Counted from the stretch's first letter, positions 48,103 to 61,147 are shown. The stretch: 64,000 nucleotides of DNA from Megalobrama amblycephala (GCF_018812025.1 NC_063045.1:51109079-51173078); one strand, 5' to 3'. Translations and numbers: made by a program. The notes: generated from the sequence alone by a model not told the origin.

Positions 48103-49540
48103 CACTTTAATGATAATATTATGTTGCTTTTTTTTTGTCTCTTTTGTCAGCCCTCATTTACTTTCATTATACTGAAAATAATGGACAGGATATTAAACTT
48201 TTGTGTCATAAGTCATATGATTTTTGGTGAATATGTAGAGTAAATAATGACATAATTTCCATTTTTGAGTGAACTATTCCATTAAATGTATTGTAAATGC
48301 TTGGCAAAGACAGGGGAACTGAAGATATTCTCAGTGATCTTTCAATGAACCATACAGAGCTTGTCTCAAATGAAGCGTATTAAATTAAATCATGAGACAA
48401 ACATATCCATGAACTGTTTTGGACTCCTGTTTCTTGTTCTATTGTTCAGAGGAGATTAGTTGTATAGCAAATAACCTGTTGAAAGGAACTCTGAGTTCAA
48501 CAACGCAATATTCTCCGGAAAAGTGACTTTCATTTATATTAGGCTTGACAAATTGGAAAGCGCTTGACAGGCTCCCTTGATCTTCATTGACTTTCATCAA
48601 AGGTTGCAGACCGCAGTGAAAGACTGGGGATTACTTTGGAGTGTTTGGAGGCTTTGGTCGTAAATTAGTCATGGCTTAGAAGGCAACGATTCTTCCACCG
48701 ATTTTAAAGTTCACTCGGTCTACATCCATACAACATTAAGTAGCTCTAAGACAATACATCATGCATAAGCATTGTTCATAGACTGTGGAGCGCATGCTAT
48801 GCTTGAACAAAATGGAAGGAGAAGGATATGAAGAAGGCTGCAAATGGAGATAAAATATTTTTAAAGGAGCATTCAGGGGTAAATATTATGTAGGTCAAAA
48901 CTTCAGAAGCCATTCTAGAGGAAGTTCAATATATATTAGAAAGTTTTCATCAGAGTTGAAATGCAAGCTGTAGGCTTTGTAGCTTTGATGTACACAATAA
49001 TCAAATGTTAAATGTACTGTACCCACCCTTCTAGACTTTCTGGGGTGGAGGAAAAGCAAAAAAAAATAACATATTGATAAAAATCACTGTTCTCTTACAG
49101 CGTGAGTGATGTTGTTTTCACTCTGAGCAGAAATGCACTATTGATCAGTAACCCCACTACATTTACCATCATTTTTCTACCTCGGCACACTGCAGACAGA
49201 AATCACTCCCGCTTCCAGGGCCACTTAACTTGCCCTTTTGAGGGAGAAAGGGATAAGTAAACAGCATGTTCTGTATGGACCGAGCTCGCCAGACCCAAGA
49301 AGGCCGCCCACCGTAATGGAGTGTGTTTGACCAGTAGTGCATGGAATTGGTTCCTTTTTTCATTAGCAGGATAAGAAATCTGTGACTACAAAACAGGCAG
49401 TGAGTGAACATGAACAACAAATGCATAATGGGAGTGATATAAGTAAGTGGATTTAAAAGAAATAAGTAAGGATGTATTGGTTTTTATCGTCAAAGAAAAG
49501 GAACAAAAATCACACTTCTACTGTTATATACAAGTAAACA
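48103..49540. other. no gene recognised
   Basis: The start (CATTTTTGAGTGAACTATTC near 48260) is a short remnant of the AAAGGGATAGTTCACTC family. The rest looks single-copy. Confidence 0.4.
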
Positions 49541-49700
49541 CTGCAAAAATAATATTATTAGACAGCATTTTGTCTTGATTTCAGGTAAAAAAAAAAAAAA
49601 GATCAAAACATCTTTAAAACAACTTAAATTTACATGAAAAGCAAAATTGAATTTGCTTTTAAGACTTGTTTTCAGAGTATATAGCTTAAATTAAGTTTAC
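49540..49700. mobile_element. fragment of a CACTGCAAAAATAA repeat
   Basis: CACTGCAAAAATAATATTATT, GTCTTGATTTCAGG and AAGCAAAATTGAATTTGC occur in the order of a short CACTA-type fish element. The right end is missing. Confidence 0.4.
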
Positions 49701-49744
49701 TTGTTATATATTATTTTAATTTATATTTATAATAACTTCCAACA

Positions 49745-49768
49745 TCTATCTATCTATCTATCTATCTA
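49745..49768 (+). repeat. (ATCT)n microsatellite
   Basis: Six units. A further CATC/ATCC-rich tract lies at 50056-50097. Confidence 0.9.
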
Positions 49769-50804
49769 CAGAGTTCAGGCATAAAACTCTAACCGTACAC
49801 TGATTGGTTCTTTCTACGCATGGCACCAGCCAATCAGAAGTATTTCCAAATTCACGCAACCATATATATCGTACCCTAGCCTGCGATCAACATGCTGGGC
49901 AATGTGAAAGCTCTGTTATCCCTCTTCCTCCCCAGCGCCACCTGTAGAGATCTGCTATGGGGGTTCTACCATTCTTGCAGCAGCCTTTCCTTTGTTTGTT
50001 ATTTTTGACTAAGCTGAACATAATATGCCCCATGCCAATAAATGCTGAAAAAATCTATCTATCCACATCCATCCATCAATCAATCCATCCATCCATCTCC
50101 CTCTTTCAGGCACTGAAACAGCATCAATATATGACAGAAACATGTTTGCATCTTCTATTTCTTTAATTTAATTAAAATAAATATTTTAGTAATTTAGTTT
50201 TTATTAAAATTATTACATTTCATAGAATTGTGTTTTCAAACAAAATCAACCCATCTATCTCTATATAGGTATACAATAAAATAAGAATAGAGAAAAATAA
50301 AATAATTTTTATAAAAGGATAGTTCCGGCCCTTGATTCTGATTGGTTGAGCCGCGTTCACGTTCAAAGCCATACAGCTATGAGCTGACCACATTACATAA
50401 GTATCGCTGCGCCAAAGTGCATTTTGGTGCGTCTGTTTTAGCAACCACTCTTAGCAACGTAAACCAGTGGCGGCTCGTGGGTTTTAAAAAATAGGAGGCA
50501 CACTAAATTCTAACGTTAGTGATCTGGGGATCCTCTGCCGATTATTATTATTAGCCTAATAATAGCTTAATTGCTTTAAATTGGCTTTTTGCTCATTTAG
50601 ACAGAAAATTTAAAGAAAATGACATACAGCAAGATAATACAAATATAATTTCACTCACCTATCACTTGAAGCAAACATCTATATACCTCCCTATCAAAGA
50701 CTATAGAATAACACAAGACACACCACTCGTATTATTATAAATGGGAGAAAGTGCAACGCGCAATATGGCGGAATAAGTCCCGACTTCTAAATAAGAGCCA
50801 CCAA

Positions 50805-51639
50805 TAGAGGGTATGCACGTGACGTCACCGTCGACCGTTACGACTGCGGTCACGCCCACTGAGTGGCAAAAGACTGAGCGGCAGCATTGGTTTTCAGCGT
50901 GAATGTCGCGAAAAACACACAAAACACATCCAAAACGGGAAAGATCTTTGCGACTGACTACAAATAGCTTTGACACAAAACCCGAGGTATATATTTAAAG
51001 ACTGCCGAAAGCTACAGAAAAAAGAAGCAAATGGATCACTGCAGTTCACAGAAACAGCTGGACTCCAGCAGAGAAACATGGATTTGCAGTTATCATTTTG
51101 TGTGGAATTGTTGGATTTTGAGGTAAAATCATACCGTATATATTGAATTGTTATATATTATGTTGACAACTCATCAATTAAATATTTTCCATCTTATATT
51201 CTGCATAATTGGGTGTTTTTAAATAAACACTGACAAAAACTATTCTTTAAAACTATATAAGTTTTAGGGCTGGACAATTTGACAATATAACATTGATATA
51301 AGTGATTACTCGGATTTAAACCTACCTATATTGTAGTTATATAAAATATTCACAGGCAGATTTGCTTTATGTATTTCCCCGGCGTTGAAATCAGGCACAT
51401 ATAAATGTCAGGAAACACGATTCCTGGCTGCATGTCAATATCCATGGATTAGGTTTATTTGACAAGTTGCAAGGAACACTTTCGAGTCCAATCGCGTGTA
51501 ATCGTTTGTTTTACTCGAGTTTTCGCAGTTTCCCCAATTAAATTCAGTCACGCGGCAGGTTTTTTAGCCACTCAGTGCTCAGTCCAGCTGAGGGAGCACG
51601 TTTTCGGTGGGAAAGTGACGTCGATGCATACCCTCTATA
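50805..51639 (+). pseudogene. THAP-domain DNA transposon remnant, copy 1
   Basis: Ends TAGAGGGTATGCACGTGACG and inverse TAGAGGGTATGCATCGACGT. Read on the plus strand, the block at about 50890-51120 corresponds to the minus-strand THAP-like frame of copy 3, but is broken by stops and shifts. Near its end CAGCTGGACTCCAGCAGAGA matches the W-T-P-A-E-K segment. Opposite orientation to copies 2 and 3. Confidence 0.6.
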
Positions 51640-51997
51640 AATCACGCGTCACTGCAGCGGCTGTTAGAAGCTCCCGTTTCTATAGAAACAGTCAAACGCG
51701 CGCCTCCGAAATGAGGCACGAGAGACGCGCATTTAGGACTGCGCATGCGCATTAAGTCGATCCAGCCTGAAAAATACCGTTTTTTGTCATGATTCGAGCG
51801 TTTAGAAACAAAATTTATGAAACAGTTGTTGTCAGATTTCATTGGTGATTTCAAATATGGCTGCTGTAGCCTATATTTGCAACTTATGCGTGGAGTCTTC
51901 CTTCATTTTTAATTTGTAGAATGTCTTAAAGTCTGAAGCTTGGTAAATTTGTTGGCGATCAAACATTCAATATCGTTACTCTACATAATTAAAATAC

Positions 51998-52260
51998 TTG
52001 GTACATTAGGTGCATTCACCCGGCCTCGTAATTCCTGTAGTTACGAGATTCAAGCTCCTAAAGAGCTGGGAGTTTTCTGAAAGCTCCCACATGTACCACG
52101 TGGCCGCTGTACCACCTGACCTCTGTAGATTCATAGGTGTTGATATTGGTGCCATGGAAACGCAGAATTCCCAGTCCAAGGACGTGAACAGCTTCGAATA
52201 TAACATCACATGTTGACATCTCAAGATTGCGGTAAATACGAGGTGGCGTGAACGCAGCAA
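51998..52260. mobile_element. short inverted-repeat element between THAP copies
   Basis: GGTGCATTCACCCGGCCTCGTA on the left and TACGAGGTGGCGTGAACGCAG on the right are imperfect inverses. Terminal boundaries are not exact. Confidence 0.45.
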
Positions 52261-52453
52261 TTATCAGCGCAGCGGTAGCTCTGCAGTTCAAAACTAATAT
52301 CACGTAATTTACGTCTCTACGATGATTGGTTGATATAGGGGAGGCTAGCCTACCTGCTATGTATCTTTTCTCAACTCTCCTAAGCGCTGAATAGTATGTA
52401 AAACACTCGATGGTGATTGGCTAAGTTTTTACAACCAAGACGAGCTCGGCTCA

Positions 52454-53200
52454 TAGACGTCACTTTCCCACCGGAATGCGCTCCCTCAGCTGGACTGAGT
52501 GGCAAAAGAACCTGCTGCATGACTGGATTTAATAGGGGAAACTGCGAAAATGTGAGTAAAACTAATGGATTACACTAAAGGTTGGGCTCGAAAGTGTTCC
52601 TTATAACATGTCAAAGAAACCTAATCTATGGATATTGACATGCAGCCAGGAATCGTGCCTGATTTAGACGCCGGGGAAGTACATAAAGCAAATCTGCCTG
52701 TGAACGCTTTATATAAATACAATATAGGTAGGTCTAAATCTGAGTGATCACTTATATCAATGTTATATATTTCGTCATATCATCCAGCCCTAAAACTTGT
52801 ATAGCTTTTGTCAGTGTTTATTTAAAAACACCCAGTTATGCAGAATATAAGATGGTAAATATTTAATTGATGAGTTGTCAACACAATATATAACAATACA
52901 ATATATAGGGTATGATTTTACCTCCAAAATCCAACATTTTGACACAAAATGTTAACTGCAAAACATGTTTCTTTGCCTGAAATCCAGCTGTTTCTGTGAA
53001 TTGCAGAGACCTATTTGCTTCTTTTTTTCTGTAGCTTTCAGCAGTCTGTAAAAATATACCTCAGACTTTGTGTCAAAGCTATTTTTAGCTATTTGCAAAG
53101 CTCTTTCCCGTTTTGGATGAGTTTTGTGTTTTTCGTGGCATTCACGCTGAAAACCAATGCTGCTACTCGTGACGTGGACGTCACATGCATACCCTCTATA
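52454..53200 (-). pseudogene. THAP-domain DNA transposon remnant, copy 2 (one end lost)
   Basis: Matches copy 3 from GACGTCACTTTCCCACCGG to the end ATGCATACCCTCTATA, in the same orientation, but the outer TAGAGGGTATGCA at its left end is missing. The THAP-like part (about 52900-53170, minus) has several stops. Confidence 0.55.
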
Positions 53201-53361
53201 GAAGAATAGAGCACGTCATCAGCATGTGCTAGTGGTAAACAAAACACCATGTTGAATCACACTTTGGCAGTTGTAGTTTTTATGTGTGCTGAAAATAAAA
53301 AGGAAGCGGCAAAATAAGAAGGGAAAAGACAGAGATTGTATATAATGGGGACATAGGTGGG

Positions 53362-54625
53362 TAGTCCAGGGGTCAGAGAGTAAAAGTCCTGCAATATTTT
53401 TATTCCACCCACTGAAGCATTAATGAGATAAATAAGTGATTAGTTGAGTGATGATTGACCATTATTGAAGACACCTGATGATAACAAGCAGAATCACCAA
53501 AGGAGAAAATCACAATTTTTAAGTTACCATCATCAAGGTCAGGGTTTGTTTTAGTTGAGCTCTTGACCCTTGACTTTTTAATATCAAATTTTGTTTGGGC
53601 AGTTTTAACTGCATTAAAACCAACCAGACAAGCAAAGTTAAAAGATGATCAGTGCTATTGGTTATGTTTTCACATAATCATTATTTGATCTGAATTACTG
53701 AGCTCATTTAGAGCCCGATCTCTGAGTTAGATTTACATTATTGATTACAGCAGAAGATCAACGTTAACAATACAAAAATATTTTTTTTTAAAGTTGTCCT
53801 TATCACAAAAAAATATATATATATTTTGTGTACACACGGACATCAAGAATCAGTGTATGAATCTCAACAACGGTGACAAGCAACGTATTCTGATAAACAG
53901 ATCAACTTTGAACATTAGAAAACAAGCTACTAAAAAGTCACAGAAAAACAGCAAAATTTAAATAGTGAGAATAAAGAAAATTACTAAGACAATTCAGCTC
54001 ATAATTTATTCATGCAGCAATGCATGATGGGAGGCATGGATGAATTTTGATTGGTGGCACCCAGAATGCACTGCAACATGCTTTATTATTCTCACCATTG
54101 TTGAGATTCACAGACTGAATCTTGATGTCTGTGTGTTTAAATAATTTTTTTTTTAAATCAAACAACTTAAAAAAAAAAAAAAATTGTATTGTTAAAGTTG
54201 ATCTTCTGCTGTAGAATCACAGTGCTGCTGTAATCAATAATGTAAATCTAACTCAGAGATTGGGCTCTAAATGAGTGATTCAAATCATATAATGATTAAG
54301 TGAAAACATCATCAACACCACCTGATCATCTTTTAACTTTGCTTGTCTTGTGTTGGTTTTAACACAGTTAAAACTGCCCAAACAAAATCTAAATGTTAGA
54401 AAGTCAAGGGTCAAGAGCTCAACTAAAACAAACCCTTACCTCGATGATGGTAACTTAAAAATTGTGATTTTCTCCTTTGATGATTCTGCTTGTTATCATC
54501 AGGTGTCTTCAATAATGGTCAATCATCACTCAATTAATCACTTAATTATCTCATTAATGCTTCAGTGGGTGGAATAAAAATATGGCAGGATGTTTACTCT
54601 CTGACCCCTGGACTACCCATCTCTG
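53362..54625. mobile_element. 1.25-kb foldback element
   Basis: GGGTAGTCCAGGGGTCAGAG at the left is the inverse of CTCTGACCCCTGGACTACCC at the right. The arms pair through GAAGACACCTGATGATAAC / GTTATCATCAGGTGTCTTC and onward to a centre near 54000 (ATCAAGAATCAGTGTATGAA versus TTCACAGACTGAATCTTGAT). No gene and no clear target duplication. Confidence 0.8.
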
Positions 54626-54785
54626 AATGGGGAGATAAGCGTAACCATTGGAGAAAGCGTAACGGCTAACTTAATCACATGTGGCACCTCTCAGCCTATC
54701 ATGTAATGGCAGTGACGTCAGTCGCAACATTCCCTAGTCTGCCTCCTCTTAAAAAAAATACATTTTTATCAAGCTAAAATCTACA

Positions 54786-55611
54786 TATAGAGGGTGTGCA
54801 TCGACGTCACTTTCCCGCTGGAACGCGCTCCCTCAGGCAGACTGAGTGGCAAAAGAACCTGCTTCATGACTGGATTTAATAGGGGAAACTGCAAAAATGC
54901 GAGTAAAACAAACAATTACACTAAAGGTTGGGCTTGAAATTGTTCCTTACAAATTGTCAAATAAACCTAATCCATGGATATTGACATGCAGCCAGGAGTC
55001 ATGTTTCCTGATATTTATGTGCCTGATTTCGACGCTGGGAAAATACATAAAGCAAATATGTCGGTGAATATTTTATATAACTACAATATAGGTAGGTTTA
55101 AATCCGAGTAATCACTAATATCAATGTTATATCGTCATACTGTCCAGCCCTAAAACTTGTTTAGTTTTTGTCAGTGTTTATTTAAAAACACCCAATTATG
55201 CAGAATTTAAGATGGTAAATATTTAATTGATGAGTTGTCCATACGATATATAACAATTCAACAATTGTTATATATCGTGTAACAATTACCTCAAAATCCA
55301 ACAATTTGACACAAAATGATAACTGCAAATCCATGTTTCTCTGCTGGAGTCCAGCTGTTTCTGTGAATTTCAGTGATCCATTTGTTTCTTTTTTCTATAG
55401 CTTTCGGCAGTCTGTAAAAATATACCTCAGATTTTGTGTCAAAGCTATTTGTACAGTCAGTCGCAAAGCTCTTTCCCGTTTTGGATGTGTTTTGTGTGTT
55501 TTTCGTGGCATTCACGCTGAAAACCAATGCTGCCTCTCAGTCTTTTGCCACACAGTGGGCATAACCGCAGTCCTAACGGTCGACGATGTTGTTACGTGCA
55601 TACCCTCTATA
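54786..55611 (-). pseudogene. THAP-domain DNA transposon remnant, copy 3 (best preserved)
   Basis: Ends TATAGAGGGTGTGCATCGAC and inverse TATAGAGGGTATGCACGTAA. The minus-strand frame 55291-55527 contains EVYFYRLPKAIEKRNKW, then IHRNSWTPAEKHGFAV. FYRLPK followed by W and W-TP at this spacing is typical of a THAP zinc finger, but the expected Cys and Cys-x2-His positions are not intact. The THAP domain is the DNA-binding part of several transposases (P-type, Kolobok, ISL2EU). No catalytic part remains. Confidence 0.6.
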
Positions 55612-55959
55612 GTTCCCAATGAAAGTATTGTTTAGTGTAAAACATTCTGAAGATTGGCAAACAGGCTGTCGATTAATTAAATGATTAGCTATTTCCCCAC
55701 AAAAGCTGTTTAATCAGCATAGTGAAGCCTCTCATCCATTGACTTCCATTCAAAAAACAGCCTCTGGTCTCCCTGGATTCCTGATGAGTTGATATAGGGG
55801 AGGCCTCTGGATTCCCTGCGTACCGCCGGGGGCGGGACGTTAGCTTTAGCCGTTACGCTTTTTTTGGCTAAAGGTTGCAGGCTTGCCTTCCAGTGGCTTT
55901 GGAAAAAAGCTTGAGGTAAGCAGTTTTAAGTTTTAGCGCCATGTCGCTTTGATTTCATG

Positions 55960-56440
55960 TCACATTTTTATTGGCTGGTCAGTAGACGTAGGTCGTAGCA
56001 GCAAATACACTGTGCGATGATCATGCTGAATTTCTGACACTGTCAGAAAATTATTGTAGGCTATCTTTGGTCGCAAGAGCGGGAAAACGGCCATCTTTGA
56101 ACCTCTCTCACTGTATGACATAGGACCACCGATTAAGAGCCACAGTCACAGAAATTGCCACGATTGTTTCACGATGGCTTTCATCTGGGACAGCCAAAAA
56201 TCATGCAGTATATCACAGGGTTTATGGCATGATTTTTTTCCCAAACGGTTCAGCGTAAATCCCCGCCCTGCAACCAATTTCATTGGCTGAAGTTACAGTG
56301 ACAGGTAGGTGTAGGCATCAGGGTTGGGTGTAGGCAATAGTTAATGTAATTGACATAGCCAATCGGCTCCAGGGCGGGATTTCCGCTGTACTGGTTTGGG
56401 GGGAAAAAATCATGCTTTGTATTGACATCGACAGGGCTAC
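55960..56440. repeat. repeat block with inverted GCCCTG/CAGGGCGGG motifs
   Basis: AATCATGCAGTATATC..GGCATGATTTTTT..CAGCGTAAATCCCCGCCCTG is answered by CAGGGCGGGATTTCCGCTGTA and AAAAAATCATGCTTTG. This gives an imperfect inverted repeat of about 200 bases around 56205-56425. Family not identified. Confidence 0.4.
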
Positions 56441-56737
56441 TGGCAGATTTGGCAGAAGAAAGAACAGCGGTGTTTTTGATTTCAGTAACATTTTATGGTG
56501 TTACTGTGGTGAAATTACAAACAAAAAATACACATTCTGAGACATGGAATGAAACGAATAACTGGGAATTTTATTAGCATTAAATCATCCTTTCTCCTAT
56601 TTTCTCCTCAAAATTTTGGGTAGGCTGTGCCTCCTTTGCCTCCCCTGACGAGCCGCCACTGAAGTAAACATATGTTTGTTCTCTATTGATTTTGTTCATT
56701 GAAGCTTACTGCATTATGTAGAAGTGTATTGTGAAGG

Positions 56738-57515
56738 CCTGTACACACCGGGACGAATATTGTGCATGCTTATCGCCAGCGTTTTTCGAGACGATTTTCA
56801 TGTTCATACCCAAACAATTTTCTCTGGTGATGCGCCGAGTGAACGTGCAAATTCACTCCCTGACAATATATGGCGCTTGTGCTGAACGGTAGTGCAAATA
56901 AACAAATTTATGATATTAATAAAATTAAATATAAAAAATACAGATATAAAATGGCATATGGCATATACATGACATGTGGAGATGGTAGTCAGAAACGATA
57001 GTGCAAATAAGTTACAACGACAGTAGTGCAAGTGAACGGTAGTGCAAATAAATATATTTATGAAACAGACATTCTCAACTATATTTCTTGAATGTTTAAG
57101 GGGAAAAAACTGTAAAAATACAGAAATAAAATGGCATATACACATCTATTGGTGTGGCCAAGAACTGGCAAAGCACCCAGTTTGTAGGGTTCTCCTCGTC
57201 TACTTACTTTCTCTTTGTTGTCTTGGTATCAATGTGTTCTCGGCAAGACCGTTTTGTGCTTGGGCGCCAACAAGTCGTGTTTTACTGTAACTTCAGCAGC
57301 TCCAGGCACGTGAACAAAAGCGGCAATCTCATTGGTCTGTTTTTAACATGGCGCATCAAACCAAAAAAACGAACTCGAGGCGTTTTTTTTTTTTAATTAT
57401 GCTTATACACTTGCCGTTTTTCGCGTCGGTGTGCACACTCACATTGGCGGCGCCCTTTGTTTTGTCACGAGGCGTTAAACGGCAGCGATAATCGCACGCA
57501 ATATTCGTCCCGGTC
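56738..57515. mobile_element. element with GGCCTGTACACACCGGGACG ends, copy 2
   Basis: Inverse of copy 1 at 46935-47827. It starts GGCCTGTACACACCGGGACG, shares the block around TGCGCCGAGTGAACGTGC and TGGCGCTTGTGCTGAA, and ends GCAATATTCGTCCCGGT with the outer end cut off. The next repeat abuts at 57516. Confidence 0.6.
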
Positions 57516-58580
57516 ATAGACTGTAAAAAAAAATATGGACGTAGCGTCCGTGACGTCACCCATAGAGTTCTGAACAGCGTCTGAGCAGCGTTTATGTTGT
57601 AAAACTGTATACGATCATATCTAACAAACAAATGAGCCCGTGTCCAAAGTATATTTTCTTCAAAATAGTGCAGCAGTTTTAGTTATAATATCCAAGCAGT
57701 GCTGTCGGATTTTGATATCCTCCCGCCATTGTCATTGTAGTAAATCTCAGGAAAAAAACTTTAAGCCAATGCCAGGATCCAACAACGTGTGTTCTGTTTA
57801 TCTTCAGCATGCGAGGACATCTACACAGACACACATCAGTCTCGAATATTATGCAGCAAGCCATATTTTATAATTGTATAAAATAATTAGCTGAGGTAAA
57901 GTGACGGCTCACAGACAGCTGTCACTCAAGTGACCACGCCCTTAATTATGCAGAACTTTAAGGCTTAATATAATTTAAGAGGATGAGTTATAAAAAAAAT
58001 TCACCCCCCTCAGAGTTGTCATGAAGGGCAAAATTAGCAGTATAGACCAAAACCACAATTTGAACCAACTTGTAAACATGTTTTTTCTGCTATAAACTTG
58101 GCCAATTTAACATGGGACTCAATGAGATTTTGCTCTCTTTTGGAGCATGTCCCTAGCGGACAGTCGATGAATCGCAGTTTAAGTTACTTCCGTATTGGCT
58201 TCACGAGAAACTTGGGGAGGTTGCCGCTTGGTCCCGGTGTGTTTACAGGCCTTGAGACAGATATGGAGTGACCGGGTGTATTACCTGCATTCAGATTTAG
58301 CATTTTCCTTCAGGTCAGTCAATCCTATGTTCATAAAAAATCCTTTTAAATGTCCACTGCGATCTTGTCCTTTTAACATTAAATTGGTTTTCCCATGGTC
58401 TGCTGACACTGACAGCACTAGCATTTGTCATTTGCGTCTTGTTCTGTGTTCACAAGTTTCAATATAAAAGTCTTTGCAACTGAGTGACTCCCTCATAAAG
58501 ACAGTCTTTGCCGCCATCTAATGGCATAATAATGTAACTTCTGTTGCTGTTCACAGTCAGGGACTATTTTTTTCCAGCGA
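57516..58580. repeat. repeat copy B, related to 3690-4720, with ATGGACGTAGCGTCC start
   Basis: Starts ATAGACTGTAAAAA..ATATGGACGTAGCGTCC, a motif of a common fish repeat. Blocks near 58305-58375 and 58505-58535 (GCCGCCATCTAATGGCATAA) are shared with the copy at 3690-4720, in the same order. Confidence 0.4.
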
Positions 58581-61147
58581 AAGGAAGGCTTTTAATGACT
58601 CCGCTCCGCATTGTGCCTAACAAAGCCCCTTAGCTGTTATAAATTCACTGTAAACCATGGCTTTTTGGAACTTATGGCTCTGTTATTTTAATGTGTCACT
58701 GAATATGCTAAAAGCATCAATGTAACAGTAAAATATTATCTGTGCAATAAGTTTTGATATCATATGCAATTTTGCTTATGAATATTTGTGTTTTTTAAAG
58801 ATAGAAGTCAATATACTGATTAAGAAAATGATTTTGCAGAAAGTTTTTTGTCTGTTCAATAGGAAAATAATATGCATCAACATAAACAAACTGCAACAGC
58901 AGTTCAGAACTAAAATCACTACAGTATCCATAGAATTCCTTCATAAGAATGTTTCCTTTCGAAATATCACACTAATTTGGCAGTTGTACTTTGTTTTGAG
59001 ACTTTCTGGACGCATATGTGTAGCTGGAAATGAGGAGGTGAAGCTATTTCACCTCAAACTTAATGAAATATCACACTTCTGGTCTACTTCCCCCACTCGG
59101 CCATGGAAATGCCTCTCATTTCCACTTCTTCAAAGCCGTGGCATCCTCAAGGCAGAACACAGCCCCTCTGCTCCAACACGTCACCCAGACTAATAAGCAA
59201 AAGCTGTCCTCACTGGAGCATGGGCCGCAGATGCCACAGGAAGAGCAGATACAGACCTTATCATGAAAAAATAATCCCTGGCTAACCGCGGTAGCAACCC
59301 TGTAGGATTGCACCTCCGCTGCAGACAGCTGGCGAGATTACCAGAGAGACCGGGGATCTTTTGCAGAGCCATCTAGTCCAATCAGACCGGACAGGTTTGA
59401 TGCAACGGCGGAACAAAAGGAGATGCTGCATTTGAGTTTCTCCCACAAGCAAGCTTGTATCTTGCCATTGGGCTGGAACACAATCTACAGATCGTTCATG
59501 TGTGATTTCTGCTGAGTCATGATTAAGAGATCAGCTTTTGATGTTTAGAGATGGACCCCTTGTTCAGGTATTCACTGGGGGCTTATCATAAGGCTCAATA
59601 TGATGCCATATGTTTATTGGCTTAAGGAAGTGCCTTAATGTATCTTATTCTGTTTACTGCTCACCAGACCAAGTCGCTCTTTACCAACCACCACTTTTAT
59701 TTATCCTGCAGGGCATTTTCAGATTTTAAAAGTTGTTTGTAGTGAAGGATTTTGCATTTGAATTGGAATGGTGGTGTCAGACCAAATGAAGTTATCCTTA
59801 TATAACTTCTGGAAAAAAAAAGTGTGTGTGTGGAAAACAGACGTAGTGTCACTGTCATCAGCAATCCACAGGACCACCTTCTCCACCCCCATTCCATTCA
59901 AATTTAGATTCTGTCCCATTGTGACACTTGAAGACTTTGAAGAAATTTCTTTTTAAGATGAGACTCCAGCACACTTTCATGAGAATACATTTTTGATGAC
60001 TGCTGCCACAAAACACTGAGATCTAAAAGAATAATAGACAGAAAAGTTCTCATCAGGAAGGGTAAATGAGAATACTGCTAACGAACCATCTCTGCACCTG
60101 TGCCAAATATCTAATGGCAACCATTCAATAAAAAAGAAATCAAATGCAACTGAAAATAAAAAGGTAACATAAAATGTTATGCCAATAAACTACTCTTTAA
60201 AGTTGTTCGTGTGACACAATAACGGTGACCCCAAATAGTATTTGGACACTTAGAAAAATATCAGTTTCACTGCATTAAATAAAAAAGGTTTTAAAAATAA
60301 AACAAAAGAGTTATATGATAACATATAAGGCAAAAACTTAATTTATCTGTACAAACATTGGTGAAACCTATGTAAACTTGAAAAAACTGACTTTATACAT
60401 AGAATAAAAATCACCTTGGGAGCAGCTGAATAAAATGTATTTAATTTATTTGCAGATGCCACTTGGTTTAATAATTTGTTTTTAATGCAATGAAACTAAG
60501 TTCAAAAGTGTGCCTTTTGCTTTACAATTTGCATCGGATTAAAGTGCTAATCAGTCTGTAACAATAAAGATAGGAGCACTAAACACATTTTATTACACAT
60601 TTCAGAAACAAGTATGTCATTTTAAGTCTGTAAAACAGCTGGCCTTCCTTTTACATTTCATTTCAGTGTCAATGAAGCTTTTGGAGATGTACCAGATGAA
60701 TAAAAAATCTGACTTCTGAAGCCAGCAGCTTCTGCATTGTGCCATCTCAGTACAGAATGAAATACAGCTTTTCCTCAATCCACTATTAAAGACTTTAGGA
60801 ACAAATGTCTTCAGTTAGCAAAATGAATGAATAAAATGACAGGCCAAGTAGATGAACTTCCCCAGCATTGTAAGATGTTATCTAAAAGTCAATATGTTTA
60901 CTACATAGGCGGCACCAACCCCAGATAAGACGTCTGTATCTGGGAGAGTCACACACTCAAGACGGTGATTCCTCAATTGTTTGCAATTTGATGAAAACAG
61001 CTCAAGGTTACATGGATTTATTTTGATGTTTCTGAGTCTGAGAGGGATGATTTAATCCTCCAAACTTATTTAATCAACAACAGAAAACTGCTTTCACTTG
61101 AAAACAACCTACATAGAAGATGCTTTAAAAGGTGCACTCAACACCGG
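58581..61147. other. no gene; mostly single-copy-looking DNA
   Basis: The 135-codon plus-strand frame at 58786-59193 shows no domain. The GC-balanced segment at 59040-59420 is free of recognised repeats but no exon could be supported. Nothing else recognised. Confidence 0.4.

Larger units (their letters stand above)
50465..56661. mobile_element. 6.2-kb hAT-bounded composite block
   Basis: Ends CAGTGGCGGCTCGTGGG and inverse CAGTGGCGGCTCGTCAGGGG are followed inward on both sides by GGAGGCACA. The flanks ACGTAAAC (50457-50464) and AAGTAAAC (56662-56669) agree at 7 of 8 bases, as for hAT. No hAT transposase was found. The interior holds three THAP-element remnants, a foldback and smaller inverted repeats, so it has been a sink for insertions. 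Confidence 0.75.
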
